Shown here piece by piece: positions 34,640-43,683 of a stretch of 64,000 bases of DNA. Within the stretch, counting starts at the first letter, position 1. Every line of letters starts with the position of its first letter. This DNA comes from Aureimonas populi (GTDB lineage: Bacteria; Pseudomonadota; Alphaproteobacteria; Rhizobiales; Rhizobiaceae). The DNA lies in contig NZ_CP072611.1 in the NCBI RefSeq assembly GCF_017815515.1, positions 3,286,001 through 3,350,000 on the forward strand. Direction: 5' to 3'. A program made the position numbers and the translations under genes. The notes under the pieces were generated by a model. That model was not told where the DNA came from. It ran no database searches and saw only the letters and a list, made by a program, of their open reading frames with translations.

Positions 34640-35227
34640 ATGCGTTTCCTGTTCCTCGCCCTTTTCGCCGCAACGCTCTCGATCGGTCTCGGCGGTTGGT
34701 CGGCGGCGGTCATGCTGGCCCGCTTCGAGGGGGCCGGCGCCGTCGATGTCGGGCCGTGGCAGGCCAACCGCCTCGCCGGCTCACCGCAGGCGGACCCCTA
34801 TTCCAAGGCGCGGCTGGCGCGCGACGGCAATCTCACGCTGGGTCTGGCCGAGGGCATCGCCTTTCGCGCGCGGGCCGATTCGGCCGGCCTGGAGCTGCGG
34901 CGCGAATGCACCTATCGCGTAGCCGGCGGCCTGCCGCCCGCCCGCGTCTGGACACTGTCCGCCTTCACGCCGGACGGCGCCACCATCGTCCCCGCCGAGG
35001 GCCGCCCTCCCTGGCTGGTCTCCAGCGACCTGATGCGCGACGACGCGAACGGTGCGGAGATCCTCGTGAGCGGCCTCGCGCAGCCGGGCAACTGGCTGGC
35101 GCTGGAGGGCGGCGGCCCCTTCGTGCTGGCCCTCACCATCTACGATACGCCCGCCTCCACCTCCGGCGGCGCGTCCGAGCTGGCCATGCCGGGCATAGAG
35201 CGGCTGGGGTGCTCCGTAGATGGGTAA
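34640..35227 (+). CDS. DUF1214 domain protein
   Basis: 195 aa with an N-terminal membrane/signal segment (FLFLALFAATLSIGLGGWSAAVM) and a periplasmic DUF1214 beta-domain (GLELRRECTYRV, RVWTLSAFTPDG, GNWLALEGGGPFVLALTIYD). Translation overlaps the following DUF1254 gene by 8 bases. The pair is conserved in Rhizobiales; function unknown. 23 bases after the PBP gene, so probably the same transcript. Confidence 0.87.
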   Translation: MRFLFLALFAATLSIGLGGWSAAVMLARFEGAGAVDVGPWQANRLAGSPQADPYSKARLARDGNLTLGLAEGIAFRARADSAGLELRRECTYRVAGGLPPARVWTLSAFTPDGATIVPAEGRPPWLVSSDLMRDDANGAEILVSGLAQPGNWLALEGGGPFVLALTIYDTPASTSGGASELAMPGIERLGCSVDG

Positions 35228-35816
35228 GGTCCTGCTCGCGCTCCTGGTCGGCCTGGTCGGCGCGGCCATCGTGCATATCGCGGTGATCCTGGCCATGCCG
35301 CGCGTGGCGGAGGACAACGCCTGGGCGCGGCTCTCGCGGGTCACCTCGCCCTTTCAGGCAGCCGTGATCTGGGAGGGCGGCGGCCTTCCGGCCGCCGGTC
35401 CGATGCGCGCCCGCTTCGCCTTCATGGACCCCGCCTTCATCACCTCGGCCTGCCGCTTCCCGCTCGCGGACGGGCCGGTGCATCTGGAGGCGGGCGAAGC
35501 GGCCGGCTTCTGGTCGGCCTCGCTCTATGCGCGCAGCGGCGACAATCTCTACAGCATCAACGAGCGGCTCGCGCCGGACGGGCAGCTCGACCTCGTCGTC
35601 GGCACCGCCGCGCAACTGGAAGACGCGCGCGCCGAAGGCCTGCTTGGCGATGACGGCGCCATTCCCATCGGCGTCGAGGCGAGCGAGCTCTACCTCACCC
35701 TGCGCGTCCTTGCCCCGACCGCCAGCGAACGCCCCTTCGCGGAACGCTTCGCGCGCTCCCTCTCCTGCATACCGGTCGAGCCGGCAGCCGCCGCGCCCCT
35801 TGCCGAGGCGGACTAA
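35220..35816 (+). CDS. DUF1254 domain protein
   Basis: 198 aa, N-terminal membrane helix (LLALLVGLVGAAIVHIAVILAMP), then the DUF1254-like domain (GEAAGFWSASLYARSGDNLYSINER, LYLTLRVLAPT). Partner of the overlapping DUF1214 gene. The two correspond to the split N- and C-terminal halves of larger DUF1254/1214 proteins. Its TAA stop overlaps the stop of the convergent 59-codon gene. Confidence 0.87.
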   Translation: MGKVLLALLVGLVGAAIVHIAVILAMPRVAEDNAWARLSRVTSPFQAAVIWEGGGLPAAGPMRARFAFMDPAFITSACRFPLADGPVHLEAGEAAGFWSASLYARSGDNLYSINERLAPDGQLDLVVGTAAQLEDARAEGLLGDDGAIPIGVEASELYLTLRVLAPTASERPFAERFARSLSCIPVEPAAAAPLAEAD

Positions 35817-35992
35817 CCGGCAGCGCCGGCAACGTCCTCCACACCCATGCGCGCCTCCTCCATCCGCTCGCGGCGGATGCAGGGAAGGATCAGAACCTCG
35901 GCGCCGCGCACCAGCGGGGGGCGCTCGCGCTCGCGCAGCTTCCGGGCGAAGACCGGCCTCTTCCAGTCATGCATGCTTTCGATCACCGCCAT
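35813..35992 (-). CDS. Small conserved-looking 59-aa protein
   Basis: Minus-strand frame ATG 35992 to TAG 35813, with GGGAG about 7 bases upstream. Product: MAVIESMHDWKRPVFARKL.., then RERERPPLVRGAEVLILP and IRRERMEE. The RERPPL-RGAE core resembles a small hypothetical protein I recall from rhizobia. Basic, no membrane segment. It converges on DUF1254, sharing the stop codons, and diverges from DUF2336. No function can be assigned. Confidence 0.6.
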   Translation of the reverse strand: MAVIESMHDWKRPVFARKLRERERPPLVRGAEVLILPCIRRERMEEARMGVEDVAGAAG

Positions 35993-36059
35993 GCCCTGCT
36001 CCCTCTCGCTGCCGACGGGCCTCTACTGATGCCTGATGAGGAGCAAAGCATCGTCAAGG

Positions 36060-36074
36060 TTAACAGCTTGCTAA
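36060..36074. promoter_or_regulatory. CtrA-like half-matched box upstream of DUF2336
   Basis: TTAA-N7-CTAA, one mismatch from the CtrA consensus TTAA-N7-TTAA, 55-70 bases upstream of the DUF2336 start and about as far from the divergent 59-codon gene. Confidence 0.3.
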
Positions 36075-36128
36075 GATATTGCCGCTAATTGTCGGAGGGA
36101 CCGAACCCAAGCCCCGAGCCGGAGCGCC

Positions 36129-37154
36129 ATGAAGGAAGCCGCCCCGCGGATCTTTCGATCCCTCGAACAAACCAACGGCGCCCCCGGCTTCGATGCCATC
36201 GTGCGCGCGGCGGTCGCCGCCTACGGTTCCCTGCGCACCCCCACCGAAGCGCAGGCGCGTGACCTCGCCCGCCTCGTGGCGCCGCTGTGGCAGAAGGTCT
36301 CTCCCGAAACGCAGCGTTCCGTCTCGGCCTCGCTCTCGCACGCGCCGCGAATGCCGCGCGCCCTCGTGCAGCTTCTCCTCGATGCGCCGGTGGAGATCGC
36401 CGCGCCCTTCCTGGTCTCCAGCCCCAGCCTGACGGAGGCGGACCTGTCCGCACTCGCCGCGCGCGGGGACGAGCGCCTGAAGCGGATCGCGGAGAGCCGG
36501 CGCCGGCACGCCGACGCCATCGCGCCGCCGCAGGCCGCCCGCCCGGCGCCCCGCAGCGAGCCGAGCCCCCTGCCCGAGATCGCCGCCCCGCCGCTCGAAG
36601 CTCATACTCTCGAAGAACCCGAACGGCCGGCCCCCGCGCCGGCCCCGCAGGAGCCCTTTGCCACGGCCGCCTTCGTGCGCTCCGCCCTGCGCCGCCTGGC
36701 CAAGGCCAGCCGGACGCCGGCGCCCGAGGGGCCGCAGGCGGCCGCTACCCTCCTCCTCCGGGCCCGCTCGCGCGATGCCGCCCGCTTCTACGCCACGCTT
36801 CAGGAACTGCTCGGCCTCTCGCTCGACCAATGCGCCCGGATCGAGGCGGATGCGCAGGGGCGCGAGTTGGCCGTGGCGCTGCGCGCGCTCGACATCGGCG
36901 CAGCCGATGCACTCGGCATATTGATGATGATGAAGCCGGGCATCGGCCTCGATGTCGGCGCGTTCGAGAGGATGAGGCAGGCCTATGCCGGCCTCGGCCT
37001 TTCCGAATCACGCTCCCGGCTGGATGCCGTCAAGCGCCTCGCCCGCAAGGCTGGCTCCACGCGCGCCACCGCCACGCGCAGCGAGGCGCAGCCCCCGCAA
37101 TTCGGCCGCCGCAAGACCCGCCCCGCCGAAAAGAACCGGGGCCAGGGCTCCTAG
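36129..37154 (+). CDS. DUF2336 domain protein
   Basis: 341 aa cytoplasmic, largely helical. N-terminal DUF2336 repeats (about 15-160: RDLARLVAPLWQKVSPETQ, PRALVQLLLDAPVEIAAPFL, LAARGDERLKRIAESRR), a Pro-rich linker (about 140-190), then a second helical region (RDAARFYATLQELLGLSLDQC) and a basic C-terminus. Alphaproteobacterial family of unknown function; the repeats look HEAT-like. Confidence 0.88.
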   Translation: MKEAAPRIFRSLEQTNGAPGFDAIVRAAVAAYGSLRTPTEAQARDLARLVAPLWQKVSPETQRSVSASLSHAPRMPRALVQLLLDAPVEIAAPFLVSSPSLTEADLSALAARGDERLKRIAESRRRHADAIAPPQAARPAPRSEPSPLPEIAAPPLEAHTLEEPERPAPAPAPQEPFATAAFVRSALRRLAKASRTPAPEGPQAAATLLLRARSRDAARFYATLQELLGLSLDQCARIEADAQGRELAVALRALDIGAADALGILMMMKPGIGLDVGAFERMRQAYAGLGLSESRSRLDAVKRLARKAGSTRATATRSEAQPPQFGRRKTRPAEKNRGQGS

Positions 37155-37532
37155 CCAGCAGCAAAACGCGCGGGCAGGACCGGCGGGCCATCCAGGCTCC
37201 GGTCAGGCCCGTTTGCAGGCGCCAGAACCTCCATGAATCGCGCTGAAGCCATGCGCATGGAGCGAATGCGCGTCCGACGTCAGCGAGCCTTGTGGACCCC
37301 CGCCACCCGCCGGCAGCCTGGTCACGCGCGTCGTCGATGCGAAACGGATTGGGATCGAACCCCTTTCGCAAGCGCAGTGTCAGGGCCCTACCGCTCGGCC
37401 GACCGGTAGCCCTCATCCTGAGCGTGTCGAAGAACGACGGCGCGTGGCCCCGCCCGTCCCGCTCCCGCCCACTCAGGCAAGCGCCCACGCATAAGCGTAG
37501 ACGAACGCCCCCCAAGCCGGCCGCAAACGGCG
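37155..37532. other. 378-base gap without a gene; repeat and tRNA-like fragment
   Basis: No credible frame on either strand. It holds a REP-like sequence (37411-37438). Read on the minus strand, it also holds GGCCGAGCGGTAGGGCC followed about 25 bases later by GGTTCGATCCC (37340-37403), which resemble D-arm and T-arm sequences of a class II tRNA. No complete acceptor/anticodon fold could be built. Confidence 0.5.
37411..37438 (-). repeat. REP-like intergenic repeat
   Basis: Minus strand TCGTTCTTCGACACGCTC followed by AGGATGAGG. I recognise the TTCGACACGCTCAGGATGAG core as a REP-type intergenic palindrome frequent in alphaproteobacterial genomes. Only one copy was noticed in the window. Confidence 0.5.
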
Positions 37533-37865
37533 CTACTCCTCCGCAGCGAGATCGAGGTAGCGCTCGGGCTCGGCGGTCTCCACTTCCACCACCCAGAAAT
37601 CGGGATCGAATCGGGCCTCGCGCTCGAACCGAAAGCGCATCGCCTCCTCGTCTCCCGCCGCCTCGCGCATGAAGCGTCGGCCGTCCTCGCCCGCCATCGT
37701 CTGCACGGCCGGGCCGAACAGGGCGATCGAGCCGTCCCGCTGGCGCTGCACCACGAAGATCGCCCCGGCCGCCTCGGCGCCCCGTCGCTCCACGGCGGCG
37801 AACCCGCCATCGGCGAAGACGCGGCGCACCAGCGCGGCGACGAAGAACTCGCTCGTCACACGCAT
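37533..37865 (-). CDS. DUF1491 family protein
   Basis: 110 aa. Starts RVTSEFFVAALVRRVFADGG, with RGAEAAGAIFVVQRQRDGS and ERYLDLA at the end, as in the alphaproteobacterial DUF1491 family. Function unknown. It follows the peptidoglycan-binding protein gene by 15 bases on the same strand, so probably one operon with the kinase upstream. Confidence 0.9.
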   Translation of the reverse strand: MRVTSEFFVAALVRRVFADGGFAAVERRGAEAAGAIFVVQRQRDGSIALFGPAVQTMAGEDGRRFMREAAGDEEAMRFRFEREARFDPDFWVVEVETAEPERYLDLAAEE

Positions 37866-38646
37866 GGAAGGCCCCTCCGGTCAGTTGCCAGCGGTCAGCT
37901 CCGAAAGCCGCGTCAGCAGCTCGGGCGAAGGCTCGCCCGTCACCTCCATGCCCTCCAGCTCCTGGAAGGCGCGGATCGCCGCGCGCGTCTGCGCGCCCAT
38001 GATGCCGTCCGCCTTCAGCTCGGCCACGGCGGTCTCGTTCAGCGCGGTCTGGATGCGCCGCACCAGTTCGCGGTCGCTGCCGGCGCCGGGCGCGATTCCG
38101 CCCGTCGTCACGTCGCTCATCAGTTCTTCGAGGCTGGCATATTGCTCGCCGTCCGGCCGCGTCTGGGGGCTCGGCGCATCGGTGGTCATCTGCCGGATCT
38201 GCGTCAGCAGAAGCGGTGTCGCCATGCCGTCCACGCGCAGGCCCCGCTCGGCCTGGAAGGCGCGGATGGCCCGGTCGGTGGCCTGCCCCGGCCGCCCGTC
38301 GATCTCAGCCTGGTAATAGCCGGCCTCCGCCAGCAGCACCTGCACGTCGCGCACCAGCGGCACGGTCATGATGCGCGGGTCGTTGACGGGGCGCCACGGC
38401 TCCACCGCCGCCGGCGCGGCGCCGGCCGTGTTCACCAGCTCCACCGCGCGCGTCGCCAGCATCGGCTGCGGGTGTGCGCCCCCCTGCCCGAACAGGGCGT
38501 TGGAGGCCACGACGCCGCTCAGCGTCAGGAACGCCGCCGAGCCGAGGAAGGCGAGCGGTCGGGCCGCCACGAGCGAGACGACGCCCAGGCCCGCCGCCGC
38601 GACGATACCGCCGAGTGCGCCCAGCGCCCCGCCCGCGACGGCGAGG

Positions 38647-40275
<1,629 letters not shown>

Positions 40276-40652
40276 TCGCACCGTCTCGCTTGCCCGTGGC
40301 CGGCGCGCCGCAGCGCCCTGCCGAACTCTTGGGGCGATCCTTGCCCGCAAGCGTTTAAGGAAGGCATAAGTGCCCGTTAACCCGGGGCTAATGCTCGTGA
40401 CGAAGCCAAGGCGAAACGGCCTCATCTGGCGCGCCTCGTCACAATTCTCTTCCATGTTTAACGAAAGCCTCCGCGCATCGCGGGCCCCGAAATACCGGGG
40501 GATAGCGAAGGGAGCGCTCGACGGCCGGGCGACTTTCGGCGCAATTTGAATCAATTCGCCGCCGCGCCCGAAACGCGCTTTTCCCACGCGGCACGCCAGA
40601 TTGCCGGGGAACAGGGCGTGCCGCGTGGCCGCCCGGGACTGGGACCGGACGC
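40276..40652. other. 377-base divergent intergenic region with CtrA-like boxes
   Basis: Separates the divergent DivJ-like kinase and DUF5330 genes. Apart from the two CtrA-like boxes at 40355-40391, it is GC-rich and no gene could be supported. It probably contains both promoters. Confidence 0.5.
40355..40391. promoter_or_regulatory. Tandem CtrA-like boxes upstream of the DivJ-like kinase
   Basis: TTAA-GGAAGGC-ATAA at 40355-40369 and TTAA-CCCGGGG-CTAA at 40377-40391. Each has one mismatch from TTAA-N7-TTAA; the two start 22 bases apart, and they lie 80-116 bases upstream of the kinase start. Confidence 0.45.
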
Positions 40653-41183
40653 ATGCGTTTCCTTCTCAAGATGGGCTTCTGGCTCGCGCTCATCGCCTTC
40701 TTCCTCCCCTCGGGCGGCGGGGAGGCAAGTCGGCCGGACGTGAACTATTTTTCCGCCTTCCTCGGCGCTCAGGAGGCGCTTTCCGACATGAGAGGCTTCT
40801 GCGAGCGGTCCCCCACCGCCTGCGCGGCGGGTCGGGAGGTCGGCTCCTTCGTGGCGGCGCGCGTCGGCGACGGGCTCGCCTATGCCTATCGCGTCGCGCA
40901 GGGCCAGATGCGCGAGGAGCCCTCCATCCTCGCCTCGTTGGATGGCGCGCCGCAGGCCAGCCTCGCCGCGCAGCCCGCCCCCCGTATCGCCGTGGCCGCC
41001 TCGCCCGATCCGATGGAGACCGCCGCCGTCGCGGCCGAGCGCGTGCGCAAGGCGGCCGGCCTTCCGCCCTTCGGCGCGCCCCCCGCGCGGGCCGCCGAGG
41101 CCGCGCCGGTCTCGCTCGCGGATGCGCCCTTGCCGCCCGCGCCCGCCCGCCTCGCCGTGCCCACCGCCGCTCCGCGCCCCTGA
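40653..41183 (+). CDS. DUF5330 domain protein
   Basis: 176 aa. Signal/anchor at about 1-24 (FLLKMGFWLALIAFFLPSG), conserved core at about 25-85 (FSAFLGAQEALSDMRGFCERSPTACAAGREVG) with two Cys, then a long Ala/Pro-rich low-complexity tail. Family limited to Rhizobiales as far as I know; role unknown, envelope location expected. Confidence 0.85.
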   Translation: MRFLLKMGFWLALIAFFLPSGGGEASRPDVNYFSAFLGAQEALSDMRGFCERSPTACAAGREVGSFVAARVGDGLAYAYRVAQGQMREEPSILASLDGAPQASLAAQPAPRIAVAASPDPMETAAVAAERVRKAAGLPPFGAPPARAAEAAPVSLADAPLPPAPARLAVPTAAPRP

Positions 41184-41246
41184 CAAGCGCCTCCGGGGGC
41201 TTTATATGCCGCACGACAGGCCCCGCCGCTCAAGGGCGCGGCCGCT

Positions 41247-41681
41247 ATGAGGCCCCGCATGAGACGCATCGAGGACATCGAGAGCGACTTCGAGTTTCTC
41301 GACGACTGGGAAGACCGCTATCGCTATCTCATCGAGCTGGGCCGGGAGCTTCCCGCCTTGCCGCCCGAGGCGATGACGGAGGAAAGCAAGGTGCGCGGCT
41401 GCGCCAGCCAGGTCTGGCTCGTCAGCCGGGCGGATGGCGAGACGCCGCCCCACATCACCTTCGCCGGCCAGTCGGACGCGCATATCGTGCGCGGCCTCGT
41501 GGCCATCGCGCTCGCCCTCTTTTCCGGCCGCACCGCCCCGCAGATCGTGGAGACGGACGCCGAGGCCGTCTTCGCGCGCCTCGGCCTTCAGGACCACCTC
41601 TCCCCGCAGCGCTCCAACGGCCTGCGCTCCATGGTGGCGCGCATCAAGGAAGAGGCCCGACAGGCCATGGCGGCGGCCTAG
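41247..41681 (+). CDS. sufE: Cysteine desulfuration protein SufE
   Basis: 144 aa (or 140 from the ATG at 41259). Accepts sulfane sulfur from SufS for Fe-S cluster assembly. SufE fold markers: DDWEDRYRYLIELGRELP, then KVRGCASQVWLV with the acceptor Cys at residue 52, and ALALFSGRTAPQI. No other suf genes are nearby. Its TAG stop lies inside a perfect inverted repeat shared with the convergent DUF6456 gene. Confidence 0.94.
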   Translation: MRPRMRRIEDIESDFEFLDDWEDRYRYLIELGRELPALPPEAMTEESKVRGCASQVWLVSRADGETPPHITFAGQSDAHIVRGLVAIALALFSGRTAPQIVETDAEAVFARLGLQDHLSPQRSNGLRSMVARIKEEARQAMAAA

Positions 41682-41716
41682 CGGCCGTCATGGCCAAGGG
41701 GCATGACGGCCGCTAG
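41678..41716. terminator. Perfect 15-bp inverted repeat between convergent sufE and DUF6456 genes
   Basis: CTAGCGGCCGTCATG, nine-base loop, CATGACGGCCGCTAG. Each arm contains the TAG stop codon of one of the two convergent genes. No U-run; acts at most as a bidirectional stem-loop terminator or mRNA 3'-end stabiliser. Confidence 0.6.
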
Positions 41717-42201
41717 AGCACGCGCGGCTTGGAATCAGGCGTGCCCCAGCGGCGGATGCGCCCTTCCGGGGCGGCGCGGCGCTCGAACCCGTAATGGCGG
41801 GCAAGGCCGGCCAGCCCCATCTTGAGCACGAGCTTGGCCGAGCGCGCCGGCCAGCGCCGCTCGCGCTCCACCGTTTCCAGACCCTTGAGGAAGCAGCAGA
41901 TGTCGAGGAGGAGGCCGGACAGTTCCGGCCCCACCGCCTCCAGCGCTCGGTCCAGCCGCCGGCGCGCGTCGAGCGCCGAGTCGGAGAGGTCTCCCGCCCC
42001 GTTCCGCCCGCCCTGCCCGCGCGGGCTCCATTCCCAGCTCTGGGAAACCGACGGCGTGAGCTGCGCGCGCGTGAAGTCCGCCCGCAGCCGCTCCCCGGCC
42101 ATCGCTTCGGCTTCGCTGAGGAAGGCGGATGCCTCGCGCCCGCGCCGTGTGGCCAGGCGCGCCAGCGGGGATTCGTCGAGATTGTAGCCTGCCTGCGTCA
42201 T
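41713..42201 (-). CDS. DUF6456 domain protein
   Basis: 162 aa. C-terminal half has ARRRLDRALEAVGPELSGLLLDICC and LVLKMGLAGLARHYGFE, which I associate with DUF6456, found next to DnaA-domain regulators in Rhizobiales. Start ATG overlaps the stop of the upstream HTH gene (ATGA), so the two are coupled. A helical DNA-binding-like end (GRIRRWGTPDS) is visible; function unknown. Confidence 0.8.
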   Translation of the reverse strand: MTQAGYNLDESPLARLATRRGREASAFLSEAEAMAGERLRADFTRAQLTPSVSQSWEWSPRGQGGRNGAGDLSDSALDARRRLDRALEAVGPELSGLLLDICCFLKGLETVERERRWPARSAKLVLKMGLAGLARHYGFERRAAPEGRIRRWGTPDSKPRVL

Positions 42202-42599
42202 GGCCGCACCCTTGCGCGCGCAAGGGCGCTGTAGGAAGCGGCCAGCCCCTCCATGCGCGCCAGCAGCGCGTCGAAGGCCGCGTCGTCGCGGCGGTCCTCG
42301 ATCTTGTGGAGCGCGTAGGAAACGCTGGTGCGGTCCCGCCCGAACGCCTGCCCCACGAGGGGCACGCAATGCCCCATCGCGACATGGGCCAGATACATGG
42401 CCACATGCCGCGCCGTGGCCACGGGCGCCGTCTCGCGCCGCGTGGAGGCGATCCGCTCCACCGCCACGTCCAGGAAGGCGCTCGCGATGGCCTGCGCCAT
42501 CCGGCAGTCGTCCACCACCGCCGAAGGCCCGCGCCGCTCGCGTATCGCAGGCGTCCCGCGCAATTGGGGCTCTATGTGCATCTCCTGATCCTCTGCCAT
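42198..42599 (-). CDS. Stand-alone DnaA domain IV-like helix-turn-helix protein
   Basis: 133 aa from ATG 42599 (ATG 42620 is an alternative). The region ARHVAMYLAHVAMGHCVPLVG followed by QAFGRDRTSVSYALHKIE matches the DnaA C-terminal DNA-binding domain (HTH plus signature helix), without any AAA+ domain. A DnaA-box binder of this sort could act as a transcription factor or replication modulator. Coupled to DUF6456. An upstream 14-bp palindrome lies about 43 bases before the start. Confidence 0.85.
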   Translation of the reverse strand: MAEDQEMHIEPQLRGTPAIRERRGPSAVVDDCRMAQAIASAFLDVAVERIASTRRETAPVATARHVAMYLAHVAMGHCVPLVGQAFGRDRTSVSYALHKIEDRRDDAAFDALLARMEGLAASYSALARARVRP

Positions 42600-42641
42600 G
42601 CATCGCTCTGGCCCCAGCATCCCCCAAAACTGGGCCGTGAT

Positions 42642-42655
42642 AGGAAATATTTCCT
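42642..42655. promoter_or_regulatory. 14-bp perfect palindrome between divergent genes
   Basis: AGGAAATATTTCCT in the 183-base gap between the DnaA-like HTH gene (minus) and the 42783 gene (plus). A/T-rich centre in a GC-rich genome; plausible operator. Confidence 0.45.
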
Positions 42656-42782
42656 TTTATCGGGCGCCGGGCAAGCGTTGTTCCCTTTATGTTCCACCGT
42701 TTTCGCGGATTGGGTCAACCGGATTCTGTCCCCTCACGGTTGCGCCGGCGCGATGCTTCTCGCTCATCGCGGGAGACGAAAA

Positions 42783-43211
42783 ATGGAAGAGACCATGGTG
42801 TCGGCGAGCGCCATCGAGCGCATGGAGCGCACGCTGAGGGGCGCGGCGCGCGCCTATGTCGCGGCGCTGAAGGCGGCGGAGACGCAAGGCGATCACCGCC
42901 GCGAGACACGCGGCGTCCTGGCCGCGCTGGGCTTCACGCTCGATGAGATCGCTCTCGCGCAGCAGGCGGGCGCGCCACCGCCCGGCTTCCTTCTGCCCCG
43001 CATCCGCGAGGCGCTGGACAGGGAGTTGCGAAGGCTTGCCCGCGAGGTGCGCGCCGGCCGGGCCGGCTACGACATCAACCGGCACATCGCGGCCCGGCGC
43101 GTCTGGCAGCGCCTGTTCGGCCCGGCGAAGGAGGCCGCCACCGCGCCACGGCGCGGCCCGCGTGTCAGGCCCCGTCGGCGCGCGGCGCGAGCCGGGCCGC
43201 CAGCGCCTTGA
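42783..43211 (+). CDS. Hypothetical helical protein
   Basis: 142 aa, not recognised. Helical and charged: ERMERTLRGAARAYVAALKAAETQ, then ALGFTLDEIALAQQAGA with HTH-like periodicity, EALDRELRRLAREVRAGRAGYD, and a very basic C-terminus (PRRGPRVRPRRRAARAG). Basic tail suggests nucleic-acid contact. Its last 47 bases overlap the convergent modE-type gene, so the C-terminus might be spurious or read-through. Confidence 0.6.
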   Translation: MEETMVSASAIERMERTLRGAARAYVAALKAAETQGDHRRETRGVLAALGFTLDEIALAQQAGAPPPGFLLPRIREALDRELRRLAREVRAGRAGYDINRHIAARRVWQRLFGPAKEAATAPRRGPRVRPRRRAARAGPPAP

Positions 43212-43566
43212 GGTCGGGCGCGATGGCCGCCTCGCTCAGCGCCTGCATCCGCCGGTAGCGCTCGACGATCTCCGCGCCCAGCGGCGTCAGCACCGCGCCG
43301 CCATGCGCCGCCCCGCCGCGCGAAAGCTCAACCAGCGGCGTATCGAAGGTGCGGTTCAGCTCCTCCACCAGCGACCAGGCGCGCTTGTAGCTCATGCGCA
43401 TCTCGCGCCCCGCCGCCGCCAGCGAGCCCGTGCGCGCCACCCGTTCCAGAAGCTCCGCCCGCCCCGGTCCGATAATGGCCTGCGGGCCGAAGACGAGGCG
43501 AAGGCGCGGCACGCCGCCAAGGCCGTTCTGCGCGCGGGGCGTCGATTCCGTGTCATGGGCCGTCAT
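43165..43566 (-). CDS. ModE-type winged-helix regulator without molybdate-binding domains
   Basis: 133 aa from ATG 43566. LysR-like wHTH of the ModE N-terminal family: ELLERVARTGSLAAAGREMRMSYKRAWSLVEELN and TPLVELSRGGAAHGGAVLTPLG. The C-terminal Mop/TOBE domains that bind molybdate in E. coli ModE are absent, so this is the short form. It lies next to a molybdenum hydroxylase set on the same strand, with 117 bases between, and may regulate it. Confidence 0.85.
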   Translation of the reverse strand: MTAHDTESTPRAQNGLGGVPRLRLVFGPQAIIGPGRAELLERVARTGSLAAAGREMRMSYKRAWSLVEELNRTFDTPLVELSRGGAAHGGAVLTPLGAEIVERYRRMQALSEAAIAPDLKALAARLAPRADGA

Positions 43567-43683
43567 ACGCTGAACGATAGGCCGAGCCCGCGCCCCCGTG
43601 CAATCGCCCGGCACGCGCAAGCCGAACGAAAAGAGGCGCCGGGATCGCTCCCGGCGCCTTGTGCATGGCCCCGTTGCCCGGTG

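Noticed and set aside
37340..37403. Possible class II tRNA gene on the minus strand
   Set aside because: T-stem pairs only partly and neither an anticodon stem nor a 7-bp acceptor could be formed; kept only as a low-interest finding.
40276..40587. N-terminal extension of the DivJ-like kinase to 40587
   Set aside because: The added sequence has no domain or membrane character, runs through the CtrA-like boxes, and the ATG at 40275 gives a usual kinase length.
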